Source: Embiotoca jacksoni
Lineage: Eukaryota; Chordata; Actinopteri; Embiotocidae
Direction of reading: 5' to 3'
Length of the DNA: 64,000 nucleotides
Assembly (NCBI GenBank): GCA_022577435.1
Contig: JAKOON010000084.1
Location: forward strand, 186,001-250,000
This document shows, in pieces, positions 39,341-52,836 of the stretch (positions within the stretch are counted from its first letter, which is position 1; the number at the start of each line of letters is the position of its first letter). The position numbers and the translations under genes are program-made. The notes below the pieces were generated by a model, which was given only the letters and a program-made list of their open reading frames with translations, ran no database searches and was not told the DNA's origin.

Positions 39341-39599
39341 GCCGGGGAACATTCAGACGAGGCTCCTCAGACCCGACAGATGACTGGTTTTCTGGCTACA
39401 ACTTGGTTTAGAAAAGCAGATCAGGAAGAAGTTTGTAAACTTCAGACACCTTTAAACATTTTCAGACACGCAGGTTTGGATGCAGTTTTCGGTCTCTCAG
39501 CACACATTTTCTGAAGATTTTCTGTGACAGGAATTGAGGAGGACAGGAGATTCACTTTTTGCCCAAGAACTGAATTGATAACATTCTCACATAAAACTA

Positions 39600-39928
39600 G
39601 ATCCCAGAGATGTTATCTTAGCTTAGCATAAAGACTAGAAATGGTGGGACATAGCTTGTCAGGCTGACTGGATTAAGTGTAGGTAAATTTGACCTACTAG
39701 TCCAGCTCAATAAAAACAGTAAGAACAACAATACTGGCTTCCTGTAGTTGCCTTTGGACACTCTGATTTTTGCAGATTTGACAGGATGCAACGTATAAAG
39801 TAGCAGACTTTAGGTACATTTTTGTAACCTTTTGATAATACCAGGTGGCTAAACTAACTCTCTCTTGACGTAACTGCTTCACATCTGGTGTACAAACATG
39901 AGCGTACCATCAGTCTTCTCAGGAAGAA
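39600..39928. repeat. foldback-type dispersed repeat (family C)
   Basis: Forward inner arm TTAGCTTAGCATAAAGACTA at 39619-39638, then at 39890-39926 a reverse outer arm (GTACAAACATGAGCGTACCA, CAGTCTTCTCAG). Confidence 0.5.
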
Positions 39929-39999
39929 TGCAAATGTTAAACTTTACCCAGAGGTGTAGTGCTACCGGAGCGCACAAGAACAACGCTCTGCCGCTTTTT

Positions 40000-42940
40000 T
40001 TTCTCTCTAAGTGGGGAATAAAATGTTTATAGTGTTCCTGATCCGGTTTGAATTCATTAGCATTTTTTAATGGTTATAGATCTCTAAAGCATGTGTCATG
40101 CAAGAGACCCAATAAAATATATTATGGTATATTTTATTATAATTGTCATGTTGATATTTAAGGTGTGTTGATTGATTCACAATGTCAACTTGAACCCTTG
40201 TTTTGATCTGCTCCATTAAAGATACTGCGCTACATGCTAATCCAAACTCAACGCTTACTGTATTTCTTTAAGATTAAAAGCCCTCTAGCATTTCAGTAGA
40301 CAGAAATAATTCATTTTGTCGACAAGGATTTTATTCTGAAACATTTGTAGGAACATGTTGTGACTGAAATCAGACAATAACCCCGTAGATGAGTAATCGA
40401 GAACAACCATTGAGAGCAGCATGATTATATTGTTTACGTCATTGAATTAGTGATGGAAATATACATTATTGACTATTATATGTAAACCTGCCAACACAGT
40501 GGTTACACGACCTCAGGGACATCAAAAACATGACCCTGTTTGTGCCAATGTGTGCGCTCACGGTATATATCAGTATAATTCTCGCTCTCCTCACAGACTT
40601 CACTAAAGCCCCTCATCCTTCTCTATCACCTTTAAAAGCTCGATCCTGCAGATTCCTTCTCTGCTCGTGCCTCCCTGCAGGCTTCAAACTCTTCCCTTGG
40701 CAGCGAAGATGTCTCTGGCCCCTGACTGTCTCCGGAGCCAATCCAAGTATCAGGTTAAGCATTATCCTGCGGCTCCCTATCAGGGGCAAGCACAGATCCC
40801 ATATGATCACTTATGAGTCTGAAGCAAAGTCCAGGGACAGAGAGGATGAGAGGGACAGTTTCTCAGGTCTCCATTTCATATTTTTTTTCACCTCAAATCG
40901 CCCATCTCTGTCCAATTTACTTTACACCTCCTTCTTTCTCTCCGTTCTCACATTCTGTCCCTTTTCCTTTCTCTTCCACTCATCCTTTTGTCCTCCCGTC
41001 ACCCCATACTTCCCTATCAGTCCTGACCCAATGCTGATCTTAATCCTCTTACCTCACGGCTCCATTACCCACTTCAGCCAGTTTTGCATTTGCACCAAAG
41101 AAAGAGGGGCTCCTCTCCTCTTTCTCAAACCCCCAAAGCTCAGCGCTCCAATCCCCCCCAAATATATATCCTCCAAACCTCATATACCATCTCTCATTGC
41201 ATATGATTTCATTTTCAATCAAATGTGATGTTTCTAAATCTTAAGGGGACGACTTTATAGGATGGGGGTTGGTGGGGGGCAATGTAGGCTTTGGAAGGAG
41301 GGTGGGTGGTGAATTATACGTACCCCTTTTCTTCTTGCAAGCCCTTATCCAAAATGAAAATGGCGTAAGTCAGTTCCCAGGCGGGTGTGGCCGAGCTGCA
41401 GGATTATCTCCTGTTTTGTGTTGTTTTTAATCCCTAAATGCCACTTCTGGTCCCTTCAGTGCTGGTAGGGAAATGCAAATGGGGCGCCACACTGCTCATT
41501 TTCTGTAAAGTAATTTACCACATCATTTATGACAACACAAATGAACAAGAAGTCATCCGCAGGCAATTTCTTTATTTATTTGAAACATGCTTTTTCATGC
41601 TTTCTAATTCATCATGTCAGCCATTTCCCTTTCAACATGTCCATTTATGATCTCTTCTTTTTCTCCCCTTCCTTTCCTTTCTAATTTACTGTTTCGCCCT
41701 CTCAGGGGAGAGATTAACCCCTAATCCCCTGATGTCCCATGGTTAATTGATATGATTTAACTATTACAAGGCCCTGGGTGGTTCCACACTGCTACCTCAG
41801 AGAGAGCGGTCCCTGCGTTCACAACTACGACCCCACCCCCCCACCCCTCCCTCCACGACCCTCCCCTCGCCTCCCCTCCTCCTCCTCCTCAAAGCCTCCT
41901 TTCCTCTGTTTTCTCTGTCGCTTTTCTCCCATCTATCTCTTTCATCTCCCATCTTGGTGTGCCTCCCCTTTCCCTCCTCCGTATCCCCTCTTCTGTTCTC
42001 CCTCGACACCCATCTCACTTACTCCCAAGGGTCACCATTCAGGGGCAGTTAGCGGAGCACTCTGGGAGTTTGTCTGCACCATAGGGACCAAAAGTGCAGT
42101 TGAAACTCAGGAAGACTTTATACAGCCATAAGTGGCTTGGGAGGGATTGTGTTGCATACTGGGCATGCTCTGAATTAAGCTTTAAGAAAGTTCTCCCTTC
42201 ATCCTCCTTTTCACCTTTTCTCTTCAACAATGTGCTAAAAAGTGAGCCCAAAACTTCTCCAAAACAAAACAAAAATTCTCTGCACAATATTAGTCATAAA
42301 TGTGGCTATAATCAATATTAAGAAACATTTGAAGGATGATCTGAAAATGAATTGACTTTATGTTTTTTTTCTGCCCATTATTAAAAAATGCCAAAACTCT
42401 AACTCTGAACGTTTTGTTGCCACCTCTACTAAATGAGCTGTCAGGCTATTTTTTTACAATCTTTCATTAAAGGCATTGCCACATGCATATGGGAACTAAT
42501 GGCTTCAGGTCATAAAGGAAAAAAGTTAGACCGCTGTGTATCTCAGTGGTTTCAAAACTAAACCACGGAGGAAAATCCTGGGATTTTCAGGCATTTACCA
42601 CAACGAATCCAGCGATTAGTCTGCATCTCTGTCATTTATAATCTTCAAATCTTGTTTGTGCAGGAGCATGATGATGCCATGGAAATCCCATTTCAAAAAG
42701 ACATTACAGAGTTTTTTTTGAATACATTTTACACTTATTGTATTTTCATTCTTTTAAGTACATAAAAGAAAGCATTTGTTATATTTTGTCTCTACACACT
42801 GCTCATGGTGACAATGAAGACCAGAGTGTGCAATATAGTTTCACCAGTGAGCCCGCCGTCTGTAGGTCCTTGTAACAATAGTTTCTGATAACCACTAATT
42901 TAAAATAAATGTTCTCTAATTTGGAAACCGCACTTATTCA
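40000..42940. other. intergenic, pyrimidine-rich block
   Basis: Contains the longest open frame of the window (40530-41228), which is a product of C/T-rich sequence with no domain. A GATTA-5 bp-TAATC inverted motif is at 41712-41726, and CTC units are at 41872-41890. No transposon was recognised. Confidence 0.45.
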
Positions 42941-43750
42941 CTTTCTTCCGGTGAGTTAGATGAGCAGATTGATAACACGCTTGTATGTACGCTAAGGCTA
43001 GTGAGCTGAGATTTGGCTTTGTGGAAAAATCCAGCCAACCAGTGCCGCTGAAAGCCAATTCATGGTTTTTCCATCAGCATGTGATGACTGATGTGGACTT
43101 TAAGTGCACAGTAAGCAGACCTGCAGTCCTGCGTCGTCTATTTCAACTATAAACAGACCTACTTGACTGTTTTCATGGCTGCATGTGATGGATATTTATT
43201 ACTTCACAATGGTGAACACATGGGGGGGTCTACAGTAGTGAAAGTGATTGTGGCATACTTAAGGAGAGTGTTTAAGCCAGGAGTTTAAAGCCATCTATGT
43301 TGTCCTTGTACCATCTTAATAATTAATTACAAAAGTGTGGAACGACGGATCTCCTCGCTCTGCCCCTCTTCAAAATAAAGATGCATTTTGTTTCCCTGGT
43401 GCATGTGCAGTCAGCACGCTTGTAATGTGTACAGTCCACACGGTTATAATTTTGGGCCGCGTGCTGACTCCTGCTGAGGCGTCTTCGTTGAGCCTCTCAG
43501 ATTTAGGCGGATGACGCGCTTTGCGTTGCTTGGACCCTTGTGGACAAAGGGAAGCGGACATCATGAATTGGTCTCAGAGCTCACATATTAACATTTTATA
43601 TAATGTTTCCATTACTGAAGATTGGGAATGTTTTACAGATAGATTTTTTTTTTTTTTTTTCCTGTTTTGACAGCGGTGCTAACTGCGTACACGTTTCCAG
43701 TCTTTGTGCTCGGCAAAGCTAACTAGGAAACCGGCTGAGCTTTAGCGACC
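42940..43750. repeat. foldback-type dispersed repeat (family C), split arms
   Basis: Forward outer arm at 42946-43012 (CACTTATTCACTTTCTTCCG, GAGTTAGATGAGCAGATTGA, TTGTATGTACGCTAAGGCTA). A reverse inner arm follows at 43699-43735 (CGTTTCCAGTCTTTGTGCTC, AAAGCTAAC). The 690 bp between them are unlike the family and may be a later insertion or unrelated sequence. Confidence 0.5.
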
Positions 43751-44462
43751 TGAAGAGTGGTATCCGTGCATGCTGTTAAGCTAATTGTATTTTCTGAACA
43801 CAAGTTGTCGTGTTGTGTCGACATTAGCTGAAAGTTGCGAAGCAGCTCAACTTAATGGGTAGAAATTGTGCGTGAGTGAGCCTGTACCAGTTTGTGGTGT
43901 CGAATATCTTTTCTTTGTCACTCTTACATTCCTCATATACATCCTTCTGCCCCTAAACCTGTGCAGAGTATGTTGACTCCATTATCAGTGCGGTGCTGAA
44001 ATGTTACACCTCGACCACATCTCTCTCCTCCGTCTCTTCTCTCTCGTCTCCTTTCGCTCTGTCTCTCCCGCTCCTTCCTCTTTTCACCACGCGCACCTTC
44101 CTGCCTACCTGCGCTGAAACCTGAGTGTGTCAGTGAAATCATTGTCATATTTCTCGGGCACATGGAAGATTCTGCCCGGGCCTGAAAACATAATAAATAG
44201 AGGGCCGCACTGTCTGCTTTCAGCTTTAGCATGTATTTGTAATGTGATCATTCTCGAACCCCCGGCCTCTTCGTGTGCCTTTATGATCGGCTGAGATCGC
44301 AGCATCCTGCATTTAGATCTTAAAGGAGATGGAAACAATAAAAAAGCAAAACACTATGAGCGACTGACCCACATAAAATACGTAGCTCCCACTAACACTG
44401 ATGCACATTGAAATAAAACTGCCGGCATCCATAATTAAATCTATATTTTTAGTGCTCTTAAT

Positions 44463-44565
44463 AGGCAAGGCAAGTTTATTTGTATAGCACATTTCAACAA
44501 CAAGGCAATTCGAAGTGCTTCACATAAAACCATTAAAAGCATCAAACATAAGGCAAAAGTAATAG
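44463..44565 (-). repeat. LINE/SINE-tail-like fragment
   Basis: AGTTTATTTGTATAGCACAT, CAATTCGAAGTGCTTCACAT and AAACCATTAAAAGCATC form a common fish repeat end. On the minus strand it reads GTGCTATACAAATAAACTT, similar to the GCGCTATACAAGTACA tail of the SINE at 3.06-3.32 kb. Confidence 0.6.
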
Positions 44566-44781
44566 TAGTAGGTAATAGGAAACATTTCCCTTGTGAAGGC
44601 TCATGAGTATCACATAAATGAATGGTTTGTGTTTTTACGTTTGTTGTAAAGATGTGTCATCTGAGCTCTTGGCTTATTTTTGACTCGGTGAGCTCTGCGT
44701 AGGTGTTGAGGGAGCATGTCATCAGAGGGATAGAGGTGTTTGTGGTTTGGAGTGTAAATGTGGGGACGGCTAAGAGGGATC

Positions 44782-44802
44782 AGTGTGTGTGTGTGTGTGT
44801 GT
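44782..44802. repeat. short (GT)n tract
   Basis: About 10 GT units. Confidence 0.85.
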
Positions 44803-45204
44803 CCATGTGTGTATTCAGGGTTATGTGTGTGCATTGCCCTGCCGTTTACCTTTTGGCTCACCTGAATGTCTGCGTCCACTCGTCTTTCTTCTCCTCCCAC
44901 CCATCCTTCTGCCCTCCTCCTCGTAGCCCCTGTAAATCACTGAGGTATTTCCACAGCAGCGTGTCAGGGTTAATATTTACTCTGATCTCATGGTTGGACG
45001 GCCCTGCACACACCTCGCATACCTCATCTTCCATGTTTACAACATCGAACGCCAAAACTAGATGCGTGAAAACCGTCTGAAATAAAAGTCCTTTAGATCA
45101 TTGTTGTTAAATATGAAGCATTCGGATGTGTGTGGATTTCATTTGATTTCCTTTACTAAGAATATGGAAACATTTCATTTCACAATTTTATTTTTCGATG
45201 AATG

Positions 45205-45330
45205 TACAGTTGGAGGAAGCACTTTTACTGATCACAAAGTAGACATTTTCTGTTAAAAGTAAAATTCCTGCTTTAAAATATATACTTTTTGAAAAAGTAT
45301 ACAAATCTTAGTATGAATATATATTTACTG
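45205..45330 (+). repeat. dispersed repeat fragment (family A)
   Basis: TTGGAGGAAGCACTTTTACT, GTTAAAAGTAAAATTCCTGC and AAAAAGTATACAAATCTTAG follow the order of the outer part of family A (GGAGGAAGTA... AAAAGTCCTGC... AAAAGTA). Confidence 0.5.
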
Positions 45331-45447
45331 GTTGACTGTCGACCGTTTTGACAATACTTTTTACTTCCATTTTAGGGCAATGCAATCATATTTCACACTT
45401 AAAAATTTGGATTCTCAAATAAATTGGTAAATGGACAGTAAATATGA

Positions 45448-45640
45448 CCCCGTGCACACCTGGCATTAAAATTCGATCAGCTCGTCACGGTGTGATCACA
45501 AGTTGTCAGCTACAAGTACAGGTGTGAGCGCACGCAGCAGAGGTTGAGATCCGATCTGCTCAGACCACATTCGAAGGTGGCCACAGTTTTTTAGCAGTGT
45601 GAACGCAATGTGTCCTGAAGACCGTCTTCTCAGCTGACGT
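45448..45640. repeat. dispersed repeat fragment (family D)
   Basis: CACACCTGGCATTAAAATTC, GTGATCACAAGTTGTCAGCT, AGTACAGGTGTGAGCGCACG and a later GTGTGAACGCAATGTG, as in the uqcrh intron segment at 8.09-8.2 kb but better preserved. Confidence 0.55.
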
Positions 45641-46259
45641 ACTCTGAGTAAGAAATTAAAATAAATGCAGTTCTCGGTGTCATGTTCCTGTGTTCGTATT
45701 TGACACCATGCTTCCATGTGTAACCGTCCCGTTACAGGAGGTTCCTTAAGTTTTGGAAGTTTATTTTCCTCCACTCAAAATGTTCTTGCAGCCTCAGCTG
45801 CTCAGCTGTCCAGGTCCATGTTTGAAATCTGAACACAGAAACTAAATTATCATTTTCATACACAAAAATTACAGTTCCCCCACAATATTGAGAAAATCTA
45901 GCCCCTTTTTCTGCCACCCCTTAAACTGCTTCCTTTTTACTTGGTGATTTGCAACATTTGCTAGAATACCTTCCAAAACCACCAAAAGAACCTGTCATAT
46001 ACAGCAGCTGTAAAAGCAAAGTTGTGATTATTCTTTTTCACAGATATACTTGAACGTCTCTTTTAACCTATACAGCATGGTGTAATGTGTCACCTCAGAG
46101 ACTCACAGAGGGCCTACACATCGAGCTAGAGGAATAGATGATTCAACTTCCGTTGTGGGACAAGTTCAAAATAGATAAGAGAAAATAAAATAATGTTTAA
46201 TATTGTAAAAGAAACAGGAAATCAAACATCCTAAAGAAGCATGTTTCAATCACATCGGG

Positions 46260-49200
46260 TTTTTTTTTAAGTGTATCGTCACACTGTGAGTGTATCACGT
46301 CGCGGTCTACATTTCCTCATGTGTATGTGTCCGAGAGCGTCTCTGTGAAGCAGCATGTGTGATGTGAGAGTGTTTATCTTTTCAAAGTGGCATCTCCATG
46401 GAGCTGAGATGTCTCGGTCAAACCTCCGGGTCACAGGGTCATGAACCCTGGGTAAACTTCAAACTGCTGCCTCCCACCAGGAGGGAGAGGCCCAGTCAGT
46501 GAGTTCAGTGGATCAGCCGCAGATCAGCGATAATGCTGCGCTGAACGTTGGGCCACATAACAGAACTCACTTAAGGTGAAGGAAAACTAGAAAAAAAAAA
46601 AAATCTGTTTTGTGGTAGCCTGTTCGTGGGGCCTGCGTAAATTAAGGCTACAAAAGACTAAATACTAAAAATAAACACTTTTTTTTGCTTTTAGTCTTTT
46701 GTTCCAGCCTGACCTTCATCAGACAGAGTTTAGAACTACTAAACTTTGATTGTTTGGTGTCTTGTGTTCTCCTACATTCATTGTTTTCTTTGCCATTACA
46801 ACACACTATCAGACTTTTAATTGGCCCCTGGCAACAATTTGACAGTCAATAGAGCAACGACCCTCATTTAACACCTATTTCACTTCCATTTGGTATCGAG
46901 AGAGAGAGACAGAGTCAAACAATCAGCAGAGACTGATTGAGAACAGTGATGATTTAGTTAAAGTAAAAATCCAATGTCTCCCTCCCTCAGCCCTGTGATC
47001 AGCACAGAAAAACACCTTATCCAGTCGATCCTCCAGGAAAAAAAAAAGAAAAGCTGGCTCTTTTTCTTTATCCCCAAAGCAGGATAACAGCCTGCGTTAG
47101 GGGAATATTCACGCCTGCCAATTGCAGTAATGGCCCCTAATTCCAAATTAATTCAGTCTAAATGAACTGTCAGTGGGAGATTGATTTGTTGAAGCTGCTG
47201 TCTTGATGAGTGCTGTCGTGGGAGGGGGTGATTAGGCACTGAGGCCTGCGTCACCCTCCCACAGCCTGCGGCTATGAAGCTTGATTTTCTTCTTTTTTTT
47301 TCAAGCAGACCTGGACCTGAGCAGTGGCAACACCAGCTGTTTCTGGGATGACAGGTAAGGAGACATGTGCCCACTGGGGGCTGACGTCCACTGAGGAAAT
47401 AGAAGAGGGAGGGGCCGGGTGATTTGGGGAAAATTTTCTGTTGGAATTGATTGGACCATGTGACGCTCAGGGCGAGGTTGATAAGGTTTCTATAGATAGT
47501 GCGAGAACTTCCCACAATGCACCTTTAAAAGCTCATAAATACCCAGAAACACCATCCTTATTATTTCCACACTTATGTCTGGTGTATTTCTTTGTGTTTC
47601 AGCCATAAATTGAATTCCAGCCTCCTCCGCACCAAAAACTTCCTTCTGCATATAGTTTCAGGCTTTTTCCGTGAAGACAACCTTATTAATAGGCTCTTTT
47701 CAAAGTTAATTAGCTGTGGAAACGAGGCCAGGGGCACTGGCGTTTCTACCCCAGAGGACTTTGCTATCCCCGCTGATTCCCGGGCTAGGCTAATTATTTC
47801 CCAATAACCTTACTTACTGGCCATGCTCCCTCCTCTGGGCCTGAGCCTAACAAGCGTCACCCTGCGAGTCGAGAGGCTGTTCTGCTTGGAAGTTTTTAGC
47901 CGCCTGCCTCCCTGCATGCCCGCCACCCCAGAGATGATTTCCTCCTCTTCCTCCTTCTTGAGAGGAAGCGAGTTTCGAAGCTCTCGAAGCTCCAAACATG
48001 TGGAGGCGAGAGGATGGTGGCTTTCCAAAGGCGCCCCTGTTTGATGTCGAAAATTAAATTCCTTCAAATTCGCCATTAACGCTATTACTTAAAGTATTGG
48101 ACACACTCCTGAGTATCCCAATGGCGTTATTTTTGCTGTCATTAATTTTGCCCTTTCCTGTAGCTCTCCCTGCAAATATCAATATGAAAAAAACCTAACC
48201 TTATTACCCTGACTGTTTATTTACTCTGTTATTTATATTTTTATTTCTTCTCCCACACCCAAAGCAGAATTGTCTGCTCTCATATATCACACATATGCAT
48301 AAATATGGGCCACATACATATTCTGAGGGCTGAAAAGCTGTTTATCATGCAAAGAGGGAACATCAGAGGCTAAGAGGGGGGTGGCTAAAATAGGCTGAGC
48401 CATCAGAATAGATATTAGAATATATTAGAATATTGGAAATTAAATGTGAACTTATGATCCTTTGACATACTTGAAGATGAAAGGAGAGAAAAAAAACTTT
48501 ACAGACCAACATTTAAGATAACAGTTTATAAAATACGATTCTTCAGGTAAAAGTCATGATAATTATTAAATGTAGTGTTTCACCATTTACAATAAATCCA
48601 GTCTCTAACTTACAACAGATATCTGACCCTGTATGCTCTATTTGTTCTATTGGTTATTGCATGTGTTTGTTTTTCTCATTTGACTATTCTGCATTAATCC
48701 CCCTTTAAAGCTGTCCCATTACAATCCTCACTAAGCACACAGCCTGAGGCCGCTGCTCACAAGCCGCGCTGCATGTACACTAACACACTGCACACACTAA
48801 TGGTCAGGGAAACATGTTTTTCTTCCTCATTGATACCGATCATAACAGATTAAATTTGAGGTTTCTTCATAACAGCTGAAGGATGCATGACACGTATCTT
48901 TGGTAAGTTGGTTGTTTTTGGCAGAGACTTGTCATGCATCCAGCTTTAAGTGCTGTTAATTCCTGACACCATCCAGAACAACACCGTCTGAAATCCACTT
49001 TGTTGCTCCTGTAATCTTTTGGGACGGCAAATATTTTCATCAGATCGAGCACAGAGTACGTTTGTAGTCAGATCATTTCTTGAGGTTTTGTTGGAAAACA
49101 TACCAGATATTGAGAGAAAAACACATGGTGATCATGTAGTTCTGAGTATCAGCACACATAATCTGATGAAGATCTAAAAGGATCTGCACTGTGTTATGTG

Positions 49201-49870
49201 GTGTCCTTCTTCAGTGCACCCTCTAAGAGAGTGTACACAAAATATTTAAAAGCTCATTTGATTTTAGAGAAATAAAAAGCATCTTAGAACACAAAAAGAA
49301 GTTTCTTCTCTTTATAATATTTAGTTTTTAAGCAAATTTATAATGTGTTATTAGACATCCAGCATTGTTGTTTAACCTGCTACTAAAACTGGTTTACTTC
49401 AGATTTAATCACATTTACAAAGTTACTGAAATTAGGGAGAAAAAAAATCTGTTACATGTAATTATCACAAAATACATAATAGCTCACAGAAGCAACACAC
49501 TTAATTTAACTGCCAGATTAAAACGAACTATATTATATGGAAAAACAGTTATTTCTTTACCCAAATGTATTCACTGAGGTATTTGTTCTCCTTATTTATC
49601 AGTTGTGTTTATTAGAACTTGCTGGACATCCAAAATGTTCAGCATTTAATATCTAATGTAAAAACTTTTACATTGTAACTAATACATTTTTTCTGAACAT
49701 CTCCAGGAGTGTGCGGTATCTATATTACAATGTGGCCAACTTAGAGTGTATGAAAAAAATGTTTGTTGCTGTTTTGAGTTTTGCTTACAGAAATACTGAT
49801 TTTATTATCTTTCAATAATAATTGTTATCATTAAATCTGATGAAATTTACTGAGCATGCTTTCATCATTT
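46260..49870. other. intergenic with enhancer-like block
   Basis: No gene. The segment 47.59-48.10 kb is long, repeat-free and balanced in composition, with GTTAATTAGCTG and GGCTAATTATTTC homeodomain-core words, and stands out from AT-rich surroundings. A further mixed stretch is at 46.96-47.16 kb. Confidence 0.4.
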
Positions 49871-49877
49871 TCTGCAG

Positions 49878-50020
49878 ATGTTTCTTAATGAAAAGCATCC
49901 CGGGAAGTGAAGGGATCACAACCTCTGCAGTGTTACGATGTGGAGGCATGGAGGAGGTGCGACAACAGAAAACACCATCAGCAGCATTTTACTGCAACAC
50001 AATGGAGCAGATCACAAAAG
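49878..50020 (+). other. exon-like segment, no known gene
   Basis: A 143 bp stretch lies between an acceptor-like TCATTTTCTGCAG and a donor AAAAG|GTAAAG. One frame is open through it (CFLMKSIPGSEG ... EQITK), with three Cys residues in the visible peptide. I do not recognise the peptide and see no partner exon nearby. It could be an exon of a non-coding transcript or a chance match. Confidence 0.2.
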
Positions 50021-50029
50021 GTAAAGTTC

Positions 50030-51590
50030 TCAGACAAGTCGTGATAAAATCAGACTTTCAAAAACAGTTGAAATTAGAAACCGATGCCTGTCTGTAAAAC
50101 GTCCTGTTCTCTTATCAGGCTGTGGTAAATAAAAGCCTCAACCACCACATTAAAAGTTACAGTAATCTCATACTAAATAATCAGTAATTATCCCGTGATG
50201 ATTACAGATGTGAGCATCATTACTGATCCAGAAGCTTAAAGTTGATCTTAATGTTCAGAAGGCATGCATAGGCGACAAAGATTACAATTATAGATTCCAC
50301 ATGCAAAACAGTAGAAATTAATAATTAGAATTATAAAAGAGACAGAAAGAGGCAGATTACGAGTTGTTGTGTTTTTTTTACAAATTGAAACCAAAAACCA
50401 ACATTTACGAGTAAAATAAATTCACCACACGAATTCTCTTCTGTTCCTTTCATTGTCTATAATCTATTTCCACCAAAGTTTCCCTTTGTCCTCCCACAAT
50501 GCACCTGGGGCCATAATAGAACCCGGGTGTCTCATTTCCCTGATGGACCTGCGCTCGGTCTGACATTGCTGTCCACACACTCGTTAACAACTTTACTCCT
50601 CCTGTTGCCCCCGGCGACGCAACGGATGGATAGACGGCCCCGACATCTCCTCGTCTAACTCCATCTCTTACCACATCCTCCCTCTTCCTCCGACCATAAC
50701 AGTCACCTTCTTTTCCTCCACCCTCCTGACTTCTCACTCCACGCTGCCATTCTTCTCTTTCCTTGTTGTTGTTTTTTTCCCTCGTTTGTTCACAAACTCT
50801 GAGCTATTCTGCATTAAGCTCATTCTTTACACACTCGATACAGAGTGGGGTTCGGTGACTGCATACATCCTGCACCATGGCAGCTTAGCCCATCAATACT
50901 ATTTAAATTCTCCTTATGGCCCCAAACAAGCCGCTGCATTATTTAACAGGCAAACGGTCAATCGCACATTATCTACACAACATTAACAGGTAAATGGTGT
51001 TCGCCTGGAATCTGTCTACCAGCAGAAGTTGAGCGATGTGGCTACCAGCATCTTTGTCACACTGGACAGTCAATATGGAGGGTTTAGTCTCTGAATCCAT
51101 TAGTAGATCTCCTTATCTGTCTCTAAAGCATGTGACATTTTCTTAATTCAGTGTAAGACAGAGAAATGCTGCTGTCTTTTATTAGTGTAGCTAAGAGAAA
51201 ACAGCTATTAGCAAGAAAAAAACATTCACAACACAATTGCAGGTATAACACATTTTCTCACTGTCTCTGTTTCTTTTGTCGCCCCAACAAAATGGAACAA
51301 GTCAGTTCAATCCGAAGCAGCAACGCGACCATAAGTGTAATGTACTTCTAGATGTAGGAAAGAATGGGCTCCAATAAAAGCCAGGTCTCATTTAGTGTGG
51401 AAATGTTTTCCCATCTCCCGAGTTGAAAGAGGGAAATATTCATTAAGGAATAAATCAAATGAGGCATGACTGCAACAAGGTTGCAGTGGAAATTCAATTT
51501 GTATTCATAAACAGCCACAAGCAAGGAGGTGATAATTCACAAGAGTTGGGTTACTGAAGCTGTTTGCTACATGTTATTTAAAAGCCCCGT
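50030..51590. other. intergenic, mixed
   Basis: No gene. The segments 50.45-50.75 kb (C/T-rich) and 50.86-51.0 kb are repeat-free; nothing recognised. Confidence 0.45.
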
Positions 51591-51591
51591 G

Positions 51592-51717
<126 letters not shown>

Positions 51718-52084
51718 TTCATGTGTTCAATGCCTTCAAAAAATAATGAATCTATTAGAGATGATCATTTTTCCAAGTGTTGTTTAAAATCTAAACTCAA
51801 TCACGCTAAACAAGCGCCGGAGCTAATGTTGGTTCGTTAATGTAATGAAACACGAGGTGATTTTGTGAATCGTTTTGAAATGATTCTTCATTAATGACAT
51901 AAACTGCACAAAGGTCCAGACTTCATCATTAAAACTATGTCAAAACTGGTTTAAATCAAAGTCTCTCAAACATGAAGTAAATAGTTCTTACTATTAACAC
52001 AAATGTGCTAATAAACATAAGAAATGAAGAGAAAATGTTGGTATGAACGTAGCAGTTTTTTTTTTTCCATCAAGAGAAATAGAT

Positions 52085-52180
52085 TAGCTGTAGCTCAGGT
52101 GGAAGGGTTGATGTTTTAGTCGTTCGCTCTTCCTGTCCACATGTTGGAGTATATGGGCGTATTATCTGAGATTCAAGGCC
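52085..52180 (+). mobile_element. degenerate SINE-like head
   Basis: TAGCTGTAGCTCAGGTGGAA resembles a tRNA-type A-box, followed by TAGTCGTTCG and CTCTTCCTGTCCACATGTTG, the last shared with the SINEs in pif1. The remaining body is not recognisable. Confidence 0.4.
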
Positions 52181-52836
52181 ACAGTCAAAAGCTTTTCGCA
52201 AATGAGAGAAAATTTTGTCAATCATCGAGTTATTTGCTAAAAAAAAAAAAACTGACACAAAAAGTGATGCGGGTCATGCAGTTTTGTTTTTACCTGATGT
52301 GGATTAACGTCTGTGGAGGAAACGATCGTTATTACAGTTTCTGTGATACCAGTTATATTTCAAGATTGGTTTGTGCTTTTTTGCAGAAAGACACATAAAC
52401 TGCTGGAGACCTAAAGGTTGCTCACTTCAACATGTTTGCTCTCGAGGAAGCTGCTGGCTTGCTTTCAAGTGTTGACACATCCATAGTGATGAGTGACAAG
52501 CAGTGGAGGACATGTTTGCCTCATCTGGTGGCTTCCAGTTGGACTGTTGAAGCAGGTAGAAAAAAACAAATCTTTGTAGACTTGAACTAAAGTAACCGTC
52601 GAATGGAAACCTGGACCCAGTACCAATCAAGTGTCCCACACTCACACTCTGGGCTTATAGATATACAATATAGCATTCACATATAGTTCATGAGGGCACA
52701 CACACTTCTGATTACGACATCCTCTAATCCATACCAGCTCTGTTTTACTGCCCTCCATGCCATAAGTTTCAGTTTGTCTGCAATGAAAAAAAACAGAAAT
52801 AAATTATTTTAAATTTATTCAGTAGTTGAAGTATAG

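Noticed and set aside
40530..41228. 232-residue open frame, the longest in the window
   Set aside because: C/T-rich sequence gives long stop-free stretches. The peptide is low complexity in places, has no recognisable domain, and no splice or start context supports it.
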